Assembly: GCF_900112345.1 (NCBI RefSeq)
Contig: NZ_FOLB01000010.1
Location: forward strand, 62,001-126,000
Length of the DNA stretch: 64,000 nucleotides
Direction of reading: 5' to 3'
Source of the DNA: Nocardioides terrae
GTDB taxonomy: Bacteria > Actinomycetota > Actinomycetes > Propionibacteriales > Nocardioidaceae
In this document: piece after piece, positions 8,592 through 18,011 of the stretch
How the letters are laid out: the number at the start of each line of letters is the position of its first letter
Position numbering within the stretch: the stretch's first letter is position 1
Notes under the pieces: generated by a model
The model's database searches: none
Seen by the model: the letters and a program-made list of their open reading frames with translations, nothing else
What the model was told of the DNA's origin: nothing
Translations under genes and position numbers: made by a program

Positions 8592-8735
8592 TCACGTGAA
8601 GATGCTGACGCCACCCGGCCCGACGAGCAGGCCGACGATGATCAGCACGACGCCCCACAGGATCTGCCCGCGGACCAGGCTCACAATGCCCGCCACGACC
8701 AGAATGACCGCGAGGATCCACAACAGAAACGCCAT
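8592..8735 (-). CDS. GPGG-motif small membrane protein
   Basis: A 47-residue protein made of two hydrophobic helices (FLLWILAVILVVAGIVSLV and ILWGVVLIIVGLLV) joined by RGQ. It ends in GPGGVSIFT, the motif that names this short actinobacterial membrane-protein family. The ATG at 8735 is chosen because AGGAGGG lies seven bases upstream; longer upstream starts lack such a site. The function is unknown. Downstream of the DUF5709 gene on the same strand, with a hairpin between them. Confidence 0.8.
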   Translation of the reverse strand: MAFLLWILAVILVVAGIVSLVRGQILWGVVLIIVGLLVGPGGVSIFT

Positions 8736-8754
8736 CGTTCCCTCCTGAGTCATT

Positions 8755-8774
8755 GCCCCACGAGAACGTGGGGC
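8755..8774 (-). terminator. Intercistronic hairpin between DUF5709 and GPGG genes
   Basis: A perfect 8-bp stem (GCCCCACG / CGTGGGGC) with a 4-nt loop lies 41-60 nt after the DUF5709 stop and about 20 nt before the GPGG start on the minus strand. It may be a terminator, an attenuator or an mRNA-stabilising end. Confidence 0.55.
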
Positions 8775-8814
8775 TTCGGCGCATAGGTAACCGGCCGGAG
8801 CCGCTGTCATGCCT

Positions 8815-9243
8815 CTAGCGGTTGTCCCACTCCTCGTCAGGCACGACGTGCATGGCCGCCTCCTCGGCTGACGCCGCCGCGCCGTCGATGCCGACGTCCT
8901 GGCCGACCATGTCCTTCTCGCTGTCCTCGCCGCCGCCCTGGTCAGGGTCGACGAGCCGTCCGGCCCGGACGTCCCCGACCTCGCCGTCGCCGTCCTCCTC
9001 GTCGGTCCAGCCGTCCTCGGTGTAGGGGTCCTCCTCCGGGACCTCCTGGCGGACGCGCTGGTCGAGCGTCTCGCCGTGCGCCTCCTCCCAGGGGGTGTTG
9101 CCGTAGTCGGGGGAGTAGCGCTCGGGCGGGGAGTAGCCGCGGTCGAGCTCGTCCTTGAGGTCCTCCGTGCCGTCGGGCTCGGCGCCCGGCTGGTCCTCGT
9201 CGTCGACGCTGTAGTCGCCGTACGACTCGCGCTCTTCGGTCAT
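8815..9243 (-). CDS. DUF5709 family acidic protein
   Basis: A 142-residue, strongly acidic hydrophilic protein resembling the actinobacterial DUF5709 family. Its N-terminus YGDYSVDDED, the segment RGYSPPERYSP, and GETLDQRVRQEVPEEDP fit that family's repeated layout. No membrane segment or catalytic motif is visible and much of the chain is probably disordered. Genes of this type are often linked with general stress proteins, which fits the GPGG protein downstream, but the sequence itself gives no function. The ATG at 9243 has GAGAGGAC upstream. Confidence 0.8.
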   Translation of the reverse strand: MTEERESYGDYSVDDEDQPGAEPDGTEDLKDELDRGYSPPERYSPDYGNTPWEEAHGETLDQRVRQEVPEEDPYTEDGWTDEEDGDGEVGDVRAGRLVDPDQGGGEDSEKDMVGQDVGIDGAAASAEEAAMHVVPDEEWDNR

Positions 9244-9336
9244 GGCCTGTCCTCTCGTCGGTGCAGCCTCTACCGAGTGCTGTGACCATCATGTCTCCGG
9301 ACATGCGTCATGGCGAGAGCCGGCGGACAGCACCTG

Positions 9337-9365
9337 TTGACTTTTGTTTGAGTCTCGTACTTAAT
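9337..9365 (+). promoter_or_regulatory. xylBA promoter with embedded ROK-type operator
   Basis: An AT-rich island in GC-rich DNA. TTGACT (-35, 9337-9342) is followed 17 nt later by CTTAAT (-10, 9360-9365), 7 nt before the xylB GTG, so the mRNA is probably leaderless. Between and over these boxes lies TTTGTT-N10-ACTTA (9343-9363), the same spaced motif found at two xylose transporter promoters (16780 and 18096). A repressor bound there would block RNA polymerase. Confidence 0.65.
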
Positions 9366-9372
9366 AGGTGAT

Positions 9373-10758
9373 GTGACGCTCGTGCTTGGCGTGGACTCCT
9401 CCACGCAGTCCACCAAGGCCCTCCTGATCGATGCCGCTGACGGCACCGTGGTCGAGCAGCGCAGCACGCCCCACCCGGCCGGCACCGAGGTCGACCCGCG
9501 GGCCTGGCTCGCCGCGTTCGACGAGGCTGCCGGCCCGCTGCTCGAGCGCGCCGAGGCCCTCTCCGTCGGTGGCCAGCAGCACGGCATGGTGGCGCTCGAC
9601 GCGGCCGGTGAGCCGGTGCGCGACGCGCTCTTGTGGAACGACACCCGCTCGGCCGAGGAGGCCGGGGACCTGATCGAGGAGCTCGGTGGCCCGCAGGCCT
9701 GTGCCGACGCGATCGGCTCGGTCATGGTCGCGTCCTTCACCGCCTCCAAGCTCCGCTGGGTCCGCGACCACGAGCCGGATCACGCCGCGCGAGTCGCCCA
9801 GGTGCTCCTTCCGCACGACTACGTCTCCCGGCACGCCGCCGCTCCAGGGACCGCCCCGTTCACCGACCGCGGCGACGCGTCGGGCACCGGCTACTTCGCG
9901 ACCTCGACGGGCGAGTGGCGCCCCGACCTCGCCGCCTCCGCCATCGGCCACGAGATCGCGCTGCCGCGCCTGGTGGAGCCGGGCACGGCCGGTGCCGAGA
10001 CCGCCGCCGGGGTCCTCATCGCCGGCGGCAGCGGCGACAACGCGGCCGCTGCGCTCGGCATGGGCCTCGAGACCGGCGACGTGCTCGTCTCCATCGGCAC
10101 CTCGGGTGTCGCCTCCGCGATCAGCGCCGTCCCGGTCGCCGATGGCTCCGGCGCGGTCACCGGCTTCGCCGACGCCGCCCACGGGTTCCTGCCGCTGGTC
10201 GCCACCGTCAACGCCGCCCAGATCCTCGACCTCCAGGCCCGCTGGCTCGGCGTCGACCATGCCGAGCTCGCCGAGCTCGCGCTGGCCGCGCCCGCCCGTT
10301 CCAACGGCGTGTCCTTCCTGCCCTACTACGGCGGCGAGCGCACCCCGAACCGTCCCGACGCCACCGGCGTGTGGACCGGCCTGACGCCGCGCACCACGCG
10401 CGAGGACCTCGCCCGCGCCGCCTTCGAGGCGCTGCTCTGCTCTCTTGCCGACGCCGTCGACCTCCTCGTGAAGGCGACCGGCGCGGAGCCGCGGCGCATC
10501 CTCATGGTCGGCGGCGCGACCAGGTCGGCCGCCGTACGCGCCCTGGCGCCGGCCATCCTCGGCCGGCCCGTCGTCCTCCCGCCGTCGGGCGAGTACGTCG
10601 CCCGCGGTGCCGCCCGGCAGGCCGCCTGGGCGCTCACCGGCGAGCTGCCGGACTGGCCGCTGCCCGACACGGAGACCCTCGAGGCGGACCCGACCCCAGG
10701 CGTGCGCGACGCGTACGCCGCACTGCGAGACTCAACGAAGAGAGAGGCACGAGCATGA
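9373..10758 (+). CDS. xylB: Xylulokinase
   Basis: A 461-residue FGGY-family kinase that phosphorylates D-xylulose to xylulose 5-phosphate, feeding the pentose phosphate pathway. The N-terminal phosphate-binding motif [10 protein letters not shown], the substrate region GGQQHGMV with LWNDTRS, and the C-terminal ATP-binding motif LMVGGATRS are all present. The length is usual for xylulokinase. The family is also close to gluconate and ribulose kinases, but its overlap with xylA (ATGA) fixes the role. The start is the GTG at 9373, directly after an AT-rich promoter. Confidence 0.95.
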   Translation: MTLVLGVDSSTQSTKALLIDAADGTVVEQRSTPHPAGTEVDPRAWLAAFDEAAGPLLERAEALSVGGQQHGMVALDAAGEPVRDALLWNDTRSAEEAGDLIEELGGPQACADAIGSVMVASFTASKLRWVRDHEPDHAARVAQVLLPHDYVSRHAAAPGTAPFTDRGDASGTGYFATSTGEWRPDLAASAIGHEIALPRLVEPGTAGAETAAGVLIAGGSGDNAAAALGMGLETGDVLVSIGTSGVASAISAVPVADGSGAVTGFADAAHGFLPLVATVNAAQILDLQARWLGVDHAELAELALAAPARSNGVSFLPYYGGERTPNRPDATGVWTGLTPRTTREDLARAAFEALLCSLADAVDLLVKATGAEPRRILMVGGATRSAAVRALAPAILGRPVVLPPSGEYVARGAARQAAWALTGELPDWPLPDTETLEADPTPGVRDAYAALRDSTKREARA

Positions 10759-11921
10759 CCATCGAGATCCCCACCCCCCAGCCGGAGGACAAGTTCTCCT
10801 TCGGTCTGTGGACCGTCGGCTGGCAGGGCGTCGACCCGTTCGGCGGCGCCACCCGGCCGCCGATGGACACCGTCCACGCGCTGGAGAAGCTCGCCGAGCT
10901 CGGTGCGTACGGCGTGAACTTCCACGACGACGACGTCATCCCGTTCGGCAGCGACGACGCGACCCGCGACAAGATCATCGAGCGGTTCAAGAAGGGCCTG
11001 GCCGACACCGGGCTGGCCGTCACCACCGCGACCACCAACCTGTTCAGCCACCCGGTCTTCAAGGCCGGCGGCTTCACCAACAACAACCGCGAGATCCGCC
11101 GCTTCGCGATCCGCAAGGTGATGCGCAACATCGACCTCGCCGCCGAGCTCGGCGCCAAGGTCTACGTCGCGTGGGGCGGTCGCGAGGGTGCCGAGTTCGG
11201 CGCCTCGCAGGACACCGCCGTCGCGCTCGACCGGATGAAGGAGGCCTTCGACCTCCTCGGCCAGTACGTCACCGACAAGGGCTACGACCTCCGGTTCGCG
11301 ATCGAGCCGAAGCCCAACGAGCCCCGCGGCGACATCCTGCTCCCGACGATCGGCCACGCGCTCGCGTTCATCAACGAGCTCGAGCGTCCCGAGCTCGTCG
11401 GCGTGAACCCGGAGATCGGGCACGAGGAGATGGCCGGCATGAACGCGGCCGCCGGGTACGCCCAGGCGCTGTGGCAGGGCAAGCTCTACCACATCGACCT
11501 CAACGGCCAGAACGGCCCGAAGTACGACCAGGACCTGCGCTTCGGCGCCGGCAACGCCCGCGGCGCGTTCTGGGTGGTCGACACCCTGCTCGCCGGCGGC
11601 TACGACGGTCCGGTCCACTTCGACTACAAGCCCTCGCGCATCGAGGACGAGAACGGCGTGTGGGTCACGGCTGCGGCCAACATGCGCAACTACCTCATCC
11701 TGCGCGAGAAGGTGAAGGCGTTCCGCGCCGACCCCGAGGTCCAGGCCGCGCTCGAGGCCGCCAAGCTCCCCGAGCTGGCCCAGCCGACGCTCTCCGCCGG
11801 CGAGGGCTGGGAGCAGTTCCTCGAGTGGGAGCTCCCCGACCCCGAGGTCCTCGCCGCCCAGGGCGCGGCGGTCGAGAAGCTCGACCAGCTCGCGCTCGAG
11901 CACCTGTACGGCGTTCGCTGA
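10755..11921 (+). CDS. xylA: Xylose isomerase
   Basis: A 388-residue class I xylose isomerase, the same length as Streptomyces enzymes, that converts D-xylose to D-xylulose in the cytosol. The catalytic histidine is His57 in NFHDDD. The metal ligands sit in [35 protein letters not shown] and HFDYKPSR. The ATG overlaps the xylB stop by four bases (ATGA), so the two are translationally coupled; AGAGAGG provides a ribosome site. A ROK regulator follows 16 nt later. Confidence 0.98.
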   Translation: MTIEIPTPQPEDKFSFGLWTVGWQGVDPFGGATRPPMDTVHALEKLAELGAYGVNFHDDDVIPFGSDDATRDKIIERFKKGLADTGLAVTTATTNLFSHPVFKAGGFTNNNREIRRFAIRKVMRNIDLAAELGAKVYVAWGGREGAEFGASQDTAVALDRMKEAFDLLGQYVTDKGYDLRFAIEPKPNEPRGDILLPTIGHALAFINELERPELVGVNPEIGHEEMAGMNAAAGYAQALWQGKLYHIDLNGQNGPKYDQDLRFGAGNARGAFWVVDTLLAGGYDGPVHFDYKPSRIEDENGVWVTAAANMRNYLILREKVKAFRADPEVQAALEAAKLPELAQPTLSAGEGWEQFLEWELPDPEVLAAQGAAVEKLDQLALEHLYGVR

Positions 11922-11937
11922 GCCGTATCTCCAGCGC

Positions 11938-13131
11938 ATGACGACGACCGCCGACCGCGCCGCGAGCCCCGGCTCCACCGAGGGGCTCCGGCGGCGGAAC
12001 ACGTCGATCGTGCTGCGCAGCCTGCGCCAGCTCGGCCCGGCCACCCGGGCCGAGCTGGCCAAGCGCACCGGCCTCGCCAAGGCCACCGTCGGGGTGATCG
12101 TCGCCGGGCTCGAGGCCGCCGGCGCCGTGACCGAGATCGAGCGCTCCGGGTCGGTCGCGGCCGTTCGGGGTCGCCCGGGCACCCCCGTCTCGCTCTCCGG
12201 CCACCGCTTCCTCGGCATCGGCCTGGAGCTCAACGTCGACTACGTCGCCGTCGCGGTGCTCGACCTCTCGGGTCAGACGCGGCTGAGCGCCACCCGTCCG
12301 GTCGCCGCACCCGGTGACGTCACCGCCCTCCTCGAGCTGGCCGCCTGGGCGCGGGGCCAGGTCTCCGGCAACGGCGAGATCCTCGTCGGCGGCACGGTCG
12401 CGGTTCCCGGACTCGTCCGCGGCGACAACCGCACCATCGACTGGGCGCCCAACATCGGCCTCTCCGGAGCCGGCCTCGCCGAGGACGTCGAGGCGGTCCT
12501 CGGCTGCCCGGTCGCCGTGCTCAACGACGCCAACTGCGCGGCGTACGCCGAGGCCCACCACGGTGCGGCCACCGACACCGACCACGCGCTCTACCTGACC
12601 GGGACCGTCGGCATCGGCGCCGGCATCGTCGACCGCGGCGACCTGATCCGCGGTGCGGTCGGCTTCGCCGGGGAGGTCGGCCACATGCCGATCGGCGACT
12701 CGACCGCGCTGTGCGGCTGCGGCCGGCGCGGCTGCTGGGAGGCCTCGATCGGCCTCTACGCCGTGCTCGCCAAGGTCGGACTCCCCGAGCTGTCCACCCC
12801 GCTCGCCACCGCCGCTGCGGTCGCCGCCGCGGCCGCCTCCGACCCCCGCGTCACGGCCGCGCTCGAGGAGGTCGGGCGCGACGTCGGCCTCGGCGTCGCG
12901 ATGCTCACGTCCGTGCTCGACCCGGCCGTCGTCGTCCTGGGTGGCTACTTCGTCCCTCTGGGAGAGCTCGTCCTCGCGCCCGCCCGCGCGGCGCTCGACG
13001 CGCGGCTGGCATCGGCCGCGCAGCACCGCCCGGAGCTGCGGCTCTCCACGCTCGGCATCGAGGCGGCCGCGATGGGCGCCGCCGAGCAGTCCTTCGCCGA
13101 CGTGTTCTCCGGCGACCTCGAGCTGGTCTGA
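11938..13131 (+). CDS. ROK-family transcriptional regulator (XylR-like)
   Basis: A 397-residue ROK repressor. An N-terminal winged helix (about residues 20-75; RAELAKRTGLAKATVGVIVAGLEAAG) joins a sugar-kinase-like ROK domain. The zinc-binding motif GHMP...CGCGRRGCWEA is intact. Located 16 nt after xylA, it is probably the operon's own xylose-responsive repressor acting on TTTGTT-N10-ACTTA sites. No ATP-binding kinase function is expected because such regulators keep the fold but bind sugar as inducer. Its stop converges with that of a second ROK gene across 27 nt. Confidence 0.9.
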   Translation: MTTTADRAASPGSTEGLRRRNTSIVLRSLRQLGPATRAELAKRTGLAKATVGVIVAGLEAAGAVTEIERSGSVAAVRGRPGTPVSLSGHRFLGIGLELNVDYVAVAVLDLSGQTRLSATRPVAAPGDVTALLELAAWARGQVSGNGEILVGGTVAVPGLVRGDNRTIDWAPNIGLSGAGLAEDVEAVLGCPVAVLNDANCAAYAEAHHGAATDTDHALYLTGTVGIGAGIVDRGDLIRGAVGFAGEVGHMPIGDSTALCGCGRRGCWEASIGLYAVLAKVGLPELSTPLATAAAVAAAAASDPRVTAALEEVGRDVGLGVAMLTSVLDPAVVVLGGYFVPLGELVLAPARAALDARLASAAQHRPELRLSTLGIEAAAMGAAEQSFADVFSGDLELV

Positions 13132-13158
13132 GCGCCGAGCCGGCGCGAGCTGGATCGC

Positions 13159-14397
13159 TCAGCCGGCGAGGCGAGCGGGTACGTCGAGCAGCGCGGTGCC
13201 GATCGATGCGACCGGGTCGACGAGGAGCGGGTCGAGCGCGGCCTCGGCCGCGCCGAGCAGCACCGAGTCGTCGCCGAGCGACGGGACGGTGAGCGTGACC
13301 GAGTCGAGCGCGGCGGGCAGTGCGGCGCAGGTGAGGCCGTCGAGGATCTCGTCGCGCACCAACGGATGGACGTCGCTGAAGTAGCCTCCGAGCACGACGA
13401 GCTGGGGGTTGAACGCGTTGATGATCGACGCGAGTCCGCGTCCGATGTCGCCGCCGATGCGGCGCAGCTCCGGCGAGGCCTCGGTCAGCTGACGCAGGTG
13501 CTGGGGCAGCTGGGCGACGTCTTCGAGCGCGCTGCCGATGGCGGCGGCGATGGCGGGGCCGCCGACCGCCGTCTCCCAGCAGCCGGTGCTGCCGCAGTGG
13601 CAGGGGGGCCCGGTCGGGTCGAAGCGGAGGTGCCCGATCTCGCCGGCGTACCCGCCGACGCCCTCGAGCGGGTGGCCGCCGGTGATGATGCCGGCACCGA
13701 CGCCGACCTGGCCGGAGATGTAGACGAGGTCGTCGACGCCGACGCCGGCCCCGCGCTCGTGCTCGGCCAGCGCGCCGAGGTTGGCGTCGTTGGCGACCAT
13801 GACCGGGATGTCGACGCCCAACGCGGCGAGCACGACCGAGCTGAACGACACGTCGTGCCACTCGAGGTTGGGGGCGAGCCGGATCAGGCCGTCGGTGCGG
13901 CGCACCATGCCCGGAACGGCGATGCCGATCCCGACGAGCGGAGCGCTCGACGAGGCGTCGGTGACCACCTTGCGGATGAGGGTGGCCACGGCGGCCCCGA
14001 CCTGCCAGGCCTCGGCCAGCCCCGCGGTGGAGGCGTGGGCGCGCTGCTGGATCGCGCCACCCAGACCGACGCGGGCGACCGTCGCGTGGTCGACCCTGAG
14101 GTCGACCGCGATCACGTAGGGCCCGGTGGCGGCGAGACGCACGCCGGTCGACGGCCGACCGGCGCCCTGTCGCTCTCCGGCCGAGACCGTCGCGGGTCCG
14201 GTCCGCTCGGTGATCCCGAGGGTCTCGAGCTCGGCGGTGAGGGCTGCGATGGTGGAGCGGTTCAGGCCCATCCGGCGGGTCAGCTCTGCGCGTGAGAGCT
14301 GACCCGCGCGGTGGACGTGGCGCAGCACCGTCCCGAGATTGTGACGGCGGACGGCCTCCTGGTTGGTGCCCGTCCCGACCCGCCGCGGCGCTTGCAT
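13159..14397 (-). CDS. ROK-family transcriptional regulator of the xylose transporter cluster
   Basis: A 412-residue ROK protein, last gene of the minus-strand transporter cluster (31 nt after the permease stop). The winged helix lies about residues 25-75 (SRAELTRRMGLNRSTIAALTAELE). The ROK domain carries GEIGHLRF and the zinc motif CHCGSTGCWE. It resembles its convergent neighbour but is not a near copy, so there are two candidate regulators for one regulon. ATG 14397 is chosen because AAGGAAGG lies nine bases upstream; the frame upstream of it overlaps the permease gene. Confidence 0.9.
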   Translation of the reverse strand: MQAPRRVGTGTNQEAVRRHNLGTVLRHVHRAGQLSRAELTRRMGLNRSTIAALTAELETLGITERTGPATVSAGERQGAGRPSTGVRLAATGPYVIAVDLRVDHATVARVGLGGAIQQRAHASTAGLAEAWQVGAAVATLIRKVVTDASSSAPLVGIGIAVPGMVRRTDGLIRLAPNLEWHDVSFSSVVLAALGVDIPVMVANDANLGALAEHERGAGVGVDDLVYISGQVGVGAGIITGGHPLEGVGGYAGEIGHLRFDPTGPPCHCGSTGCWETAVGGPAIAAAIGSALEDVAQLPQHLRQLTEASPELRRIGGDIGRGLASIINAFNPQLVVLGGYFSDVHPLVRDEILDGLTCAALPAALDSVTLTVPSLGDDSVLLGAAEAALDPLLVDPVASIGTALLDVPARLAG

Positions 14398-14428
14398 CGT
14401 GATGCCTTCCTTTGTCTCCGTCGACGCC

Positions 14429-15718
14429 TCAGACGCCCGAGGCCGAACGGCGACGGCGGGAGATCGCGTCGACGCTCGCGGCGACCAGGAGCACGCCACC
14501 GGTGACGAGGAAGTTGATGTAGCTCGCCTGGTTGAGCAGGCCGAGTCCGTTGGCGACGGTCGCGATCACGACGCCACCGATGACGGCGTCGACAGCACGC
14601 CCGCGACCACCGAAGAGCGACACGCCACCGATGACCGCCGCGCCGACGGCGTACAGCAGGACGTTGCCGCCGCCCGAGCCGGGGGAGACCTTGCCGGAGT
14701 ACGACGCCGACAGGATGCCGCTGATCGCCGCCATGGAGGAGCAGATCACGAAGGCGCTGATCTTCATCATGCCGACGTTGATGCCGGCGCGTCGGGCGGC
14801 CTCGGCGTTGCCGCCGACCGCGTAGAGGTGCCGGCCGTAGGACGTGCGGGTCAGGACGAACGTCCAGAAGAGCAGCAGCACGGCCACGACCGGAAGCACC
14901 CACGGGATTCCGTGGATCGGGAAGACCGGGTTGAGCGACCGGTTGGTGTTGAGCAGGGCGGTCACGCCCAGGATGATCGCGGCGAAGACGACGATCTTGA
15001 TGACCACCAGCACCAGCGGGTCATGGGCGAGGCCCTTGGCGACCTGGACGCGGTGCCGGTTGTAGGACAGTGCGGCGAACGCGATGACCAGCACCACGGC
15101 GGCGATCCAGCCGGCCGTGACCGGGACGTTCTTGATGGTGAGACCGCGGATGACGTCGTCGTCGATGCCGATCGAGCCGCCCTGGCCGATCAGCTTGAGG
15201 TTGACACCCTGCAGGGCCAGGAAGAATGCCAGGGTCACCACGAAGGACGGGATACCGAGGTTGGCCACGAGCAGGCCGATGGCGACGCCGATGACGGCGC
15301 CGGCCGCGATGCCGGCGAGCGCAGCAACCCACCAGGGCTGTCCGTGGTCGGTCATCGCGAGACCGACGATCGCTGCGGACACGCCGCCGGCGACACCCGC
15401 GGAGAGGTCGATCTCGCCGATGAGCAGCACGAAGACGAGGCCCATCGCGAGCACGCAGATGGAGCCGGACTGGGTGATGAGGTTGGCGAGGTTCAGCGTC
15501 GAGAGGAACTTGTCGTTCGCCAGGCTGAAGATGATGAAGAGGACGAGCAGTCCGAAGATGGCGGGCAGCGAGCCCATGTCGCCGCCGCGGACGCGGTTGG
15601 CGTAGGAGCGGACGGCGTCGCCGAGCGTGGCGGCCTGCTGGTTGTCACCGGAGAAGTCGCTGTTGGCGACGCGCGAGCCGGCGGGCGGCGGCGTGGTGTC
15701 GGGGGAGTTGACGGTCAT
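14429..15718 (-). CDS. xylH: D-xylose-type ABC transporter permease
   Basis: A 429-residue inner-membrane permease of the CUT2/ribose-xylose type (BPD_transp_2). About ten or more hydrophobic segments follow a hydrophilic N-terminal ~50 residues. The family motif GEIDLSAGV and the loop YAVGGNAEAARRAGINV, which couples to the ATPase, are clear. Length around 430 with extra central helices matches XylH rather than the shorter RbsC. The ATG at 15718 has CAGGAGA upstream and follows xylG after 29 nt. It should pair with XylF and XylG. Confidence 0.93.
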   Translation of the reverse strand: MTVNSPDTTPPPAGSRVANSDFSGDNQQAATLGDAVRSYANRVRGGDMGSLPAIFGLLVLFIIFSLANDKFLSTLNLANLITQSGSICVLAMGLVFVLLIGEIDLSAGVAGGVSAAIVGLAMTDHGQPWWVAALAGIAAGAVIGVAIGLLVANLGIPSFVVTLAFFLALQGVNLKLIGQGGSIGIDDDVIRGLTIKNVPVTAGWIAAVVLVIAFAALSYNRHRVQVAKGLAHDPLVLVVIKIVVFAAIILGVTALLNTNRSLNPVFPIHGIPWVLPVVAVLLLFWTFVLTRTSYGRHLYAVGGNAEAARRAGINVGMMKISAFVICSSMAAISGILSASYSGKVSPGSGGGNVLLYAVGAAVIGGVSLFGGRGRAVDAVIGGVVIATVANGLGLLNQASYINFLVTGGVLLVAASVDAISRRRRSASGV

Positions 15719-15747
15719 GAGAGGTCTCCTGCGTGAGTCGCGGGCGG

Positions 15748-16524
15748 TCAGACGGCAGCGGTCTCGGGGTTCTCGGCGATGCCGAGGCTCCCCGACCGGC
15801 CGGCGGTGATGAGCTCGACCACCTGCTGGTGGGTGACGTCCTTCGTGGGTACGTCGGCGGCAACCCGGCCGAGGTAGAGCGCGGTGATCCGGTCGGCGAC
15901 CTCGAACACGTCACCCATGTTGTGGGAGATCAGCACGACGCCGAGGCCGCGGTCGGCGAGCCGGCGTACGAGGTCGAGGACCTGCCGCGTCTGGGCGACG
16001 CCGAGGGCCGCGGTCGGCTCGTCGAGCAGCACGATCTTGGAGTTCCAGAGGACCGCCTTGGCGATGGCGACGGTCTGGCGCTGGCCACCGGAGAGGCTGG
16101 CGACGCTCTGGCGGACCGACTTCACGGTGCGCACGGAGAGCGAGGCGAGGGTCTCGCGGGCGCGCGACTCCATCGTGACCTCGTCGAGGGCGAGGCCCTT
16201 CTTGGCCTCGCGACCGAGGAACATGTTCTCGACGATGTCGAGGTTGTCGCACAGGGCGAGGTCCTGGTAGACGACCTCGACGCCGAGGTCGGCGACGTCC
16301 TTCGGGTTGTGCGCGGCGACGGGCTCGCCGTCGAACAGGTAGTCGCCGGAGTCGCGGCCGTAGATGCCGGCGATGATCTTGACGAGGGTGGACTTGCCGG
16401 CGCCGTTGTCACCGACGAGCGCCGTGACCTGACCGGGGTAGACGGCGAAGTCGACGTCGTGGAGGACGTGGACCACACCGAAGCTCTTGTTGACACCGCG
16501 GAGCTCGAGCAGCGGCTGCGTCAT
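15748..16524 (-). CDS. xylG: Single-domain sugar ABC transporter ATP-binding protein
   Basis: A 258-residue ATPase with one nucleotide-binding domain: Walker A GDNGAGKST, Q-loop VVYQD, signature LSGGQRQ, Walker B IVLLDEPT, and H-loop ISHN. CUT2 transporters such as E. coli XylG usually carry two fused domains; this is the half-size actinobacterial form that would work as a homodimer. AAGAAGG lies upstream of the ATG. A 392-nt gap to xylF holds a terminator and a ROK-type operator, so expression can be separate from xylF. Confidence 0.92.
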   Translation of the reverse strand: MTQPLLELRGVNKSFGVVHVLHDVDFAVYPGQVTALVGDNGAGKSTLVKIIAGIYGRDSGDYLFDGEPVAAHNPKDVADLGVEVVYQDLALCDNLDIVENMFLGREAKKGLALDEVTMESRARETLASLSVRTVKSVRQSVASLSGGQRQTVAIAKAVLWNSKIVLLDEPTAALGVAQTRQVLDLVRRLADRGLGVVLISHNMGDVFEVADRITALYLGRVAADVPTKDVTHQQVVELITAGRSGSLGIAENPETAAV

Positions 16525-16779
16525 GGGAGACCTTCTTCATGGAGTTGGTGGTTCGCCGCAACCGGGCAGTTGCGGGTGCCGGCCGGGTCGTCTCGCGGAC
16601 GTGGTTCGGGCGTCCGGAGCCGACCCGCTCGGCGTGGTGATCAGGAGCTGCCGGCGTCGGTCGGAGCTGCCTGGTTGGCGGTCACGGCGCGTCCTGACCC
16701 GTCGGGGACGGGCCGCTCGCCGACCTTTCACGTGGCTGAAGGCCCGCCCGAGGGGCGAGGCCGGAGAACTGCCGAGACC

Positions 16780-16800
16780 TTTGTTGTTCGGGGCAACTTA
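16780..16800 (-). promoter_or_regulatory. ROK-type operator upstream of xylG
   Basis: TTTGTT-N10-ACTTA (16780-16800) within the 392-nt xylF-xylG gap. The site shares almost all of a 23-nt sequence with the one upstream of xylF (18096), including GGCAACTTATC. It implies a second regulated promoter for xylG-xylH-ROK. The rest of the gap (16525-16779, 16801-16866) shows no gene. Confidence 0.6.
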
Positions 16801-16866
16801 TCCGTTGCTGGCGGTCGGGACCAGCGGACTCGCGACCGTGGTCAGCTGGGAGCCGCCTACGGGTCC

Positions 16867-16900
16867 GGCCGACCCGACCGCGCGAGCGGTCGGGTCGGCC
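16867..16900 (-). terminator. Hairpin after xylF
   Basis: A perfect 15-bp stem (16867-16881 with 16886-16900) capped by a GCGA tetraloop, starting 16 nt past the xylF stop. Such a structure would end or stabilise the binding-protein mRNA and lower read-through to xylG. Confidence 0.85.
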
Positions 16901-16916
16901 TGTGCCGAGCGACAGG

Positions 16917-18011
16917 TCAGCTGATGCCGGCCTTGGTGCACAAGTCGGCGAACTTGCCCGAGCAGACGTCGGAAGCCTTCTGGCCACCGTCGTCGATGAC
17001 AGCCTTCACGTTGTCCTTGGTGATGGCCTGCGGGTCGAGCAGGATCGACGGGACGTCGCGACCGCTGGTGCTGTCCTTGGTCGTGCCCGTGGTCTGCGCC
17101 TCGTCACCCTTGGTGAGGGCGATCGCGGCCTCGGCCAGCGCGCCGGCCTCCTGCTTGGCGGACTTGTAGACCGTCATGCACTGCGTGCCCGCGAGGACGT
17201 TCTGCAGACCCTCGACGGTGGCGTCCTGGCCGGTGACCGGGACCTTGCCGGCAGCGCCGTTCTTCTCGAGGATCGAGATGGCCGACCCACCGAGGCCGTC
17301 GTTGGCGGCGAGGACGCCGTCGACCTTGCCGCCGGCGGCGGTGTAGAGCTGCTCGAAGATCGTCACGGCCTGGTCGTTGTCCCAGTCCGGAACGGCCTGC
17401 TCGCCGACCTTCTTGTAGGTGCTGATCTTGTCGAGGACGCTGTGCGCGCCCTGGGCGAAGAGCGTCGCGTTGTTGTCCGTCGGCGAACCGTTGAGGTAGA
17501 CGATGTTCGCCGGCTTGTCGCCGAGGCAGTCCGCCAGGCCCTGGCCCTGCAGCTCGCCGACCTTGGTGTTGTCGAACGAGACGTAGTAGTCAGCCGAGCC
17601 GCCGAGGGTGAGGCGGTCGTAGTCGATGGTCTTGACGCCCTGCGAGGCAGCCTTCTCCTCGATGGCCTTGCCCGAGTCGGAGTCGAGGTTGACGATCGCC
17701 AGGACGGTGACGCCGGACGCGATCATGCTGTCCGCGATCTGCGTCATCTTGTCGGCGTCGCCCTCGGCGTTCTGGATGTCCGAGTCGACACCGGCGGCGT
17801 CGAACGCAGCCTTGAGCGCCGGACGGTCCGCGGTCTCCCAGCGCACCGAGGACTCGGTGTCGGGGAGGATGACGCCGACCTTGCCCTTGGCGGGCTTCGA
17901 CGACGACGACTTGCTGTCGCTGCCGGAGTTGTCGTCGCTGCTGCCACAGGCGCTCAGCGACAGAGCGGCGCCGAGGGCGCCGACGAGGACCAAGCTGTGC
18001 ATTCGCTTCAC
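16917..18011 (-). CDS. xylF: D-xylose-type periplasmic-binding lipoprotein
   Basis: A 364-residue substrate-binding protein of the type I periplasmic fold, lipid-anchored outside the membrane. The signal sequence ends in lipobox LSAC with Cys22, followed by a Ser/Asp-rich linker. XylF-like motifs include YDRLTLGGSADYYVSFDN, VGELQGQG and AANDGLGGSA. It should capture xylose for XylG-XylH. GTG 18011 is preferred because AAGGAGG lies eight bases before it; an ATG nine bases downstream is the alternative. Its own promoter region (18096-18180) holds three inverted repeats and a hairpin follows the gene. Confidence 0.92.
   Translation of the reverse strand: MKRMHSLVLVGALGAALSLSACGSSDDNSGSDSKSSSSKPAKGKVGVILPDTESSVRWETADRPALKAAFDAAGVDSDIQNAEGDADKMTQIADSMIASGVTVLAIVNLDSDSGKAIEEKAASQGVKTIDYDRLTLGGSADYYVSFDNTKVGELQGQGLADCLGDKPANIVYLNGSPTDNNATLFAQGAHSVLDKISTYKKVGEQAVPDWDNDQAVTIFEQLYTAAGGKVDGVLAANDGLGGSAISILEKNGAAGKVPVTGQDATVEGLQNVLAGTQCMTVYKSAKQEAGALAEAAIALTKGDEAQTTGTTKDSTSGRDVPSILLDPQAITKDNVKAVIDDGGQKASDVCSGKFADLCTKAGIS

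Noticed and set aside
16525..16779. Small ORFs in the xylF-xylG gap
   Set aside because: Arg/Pro-rich frames without ribosome sites. The gap is better explained by operator and terminator elements.
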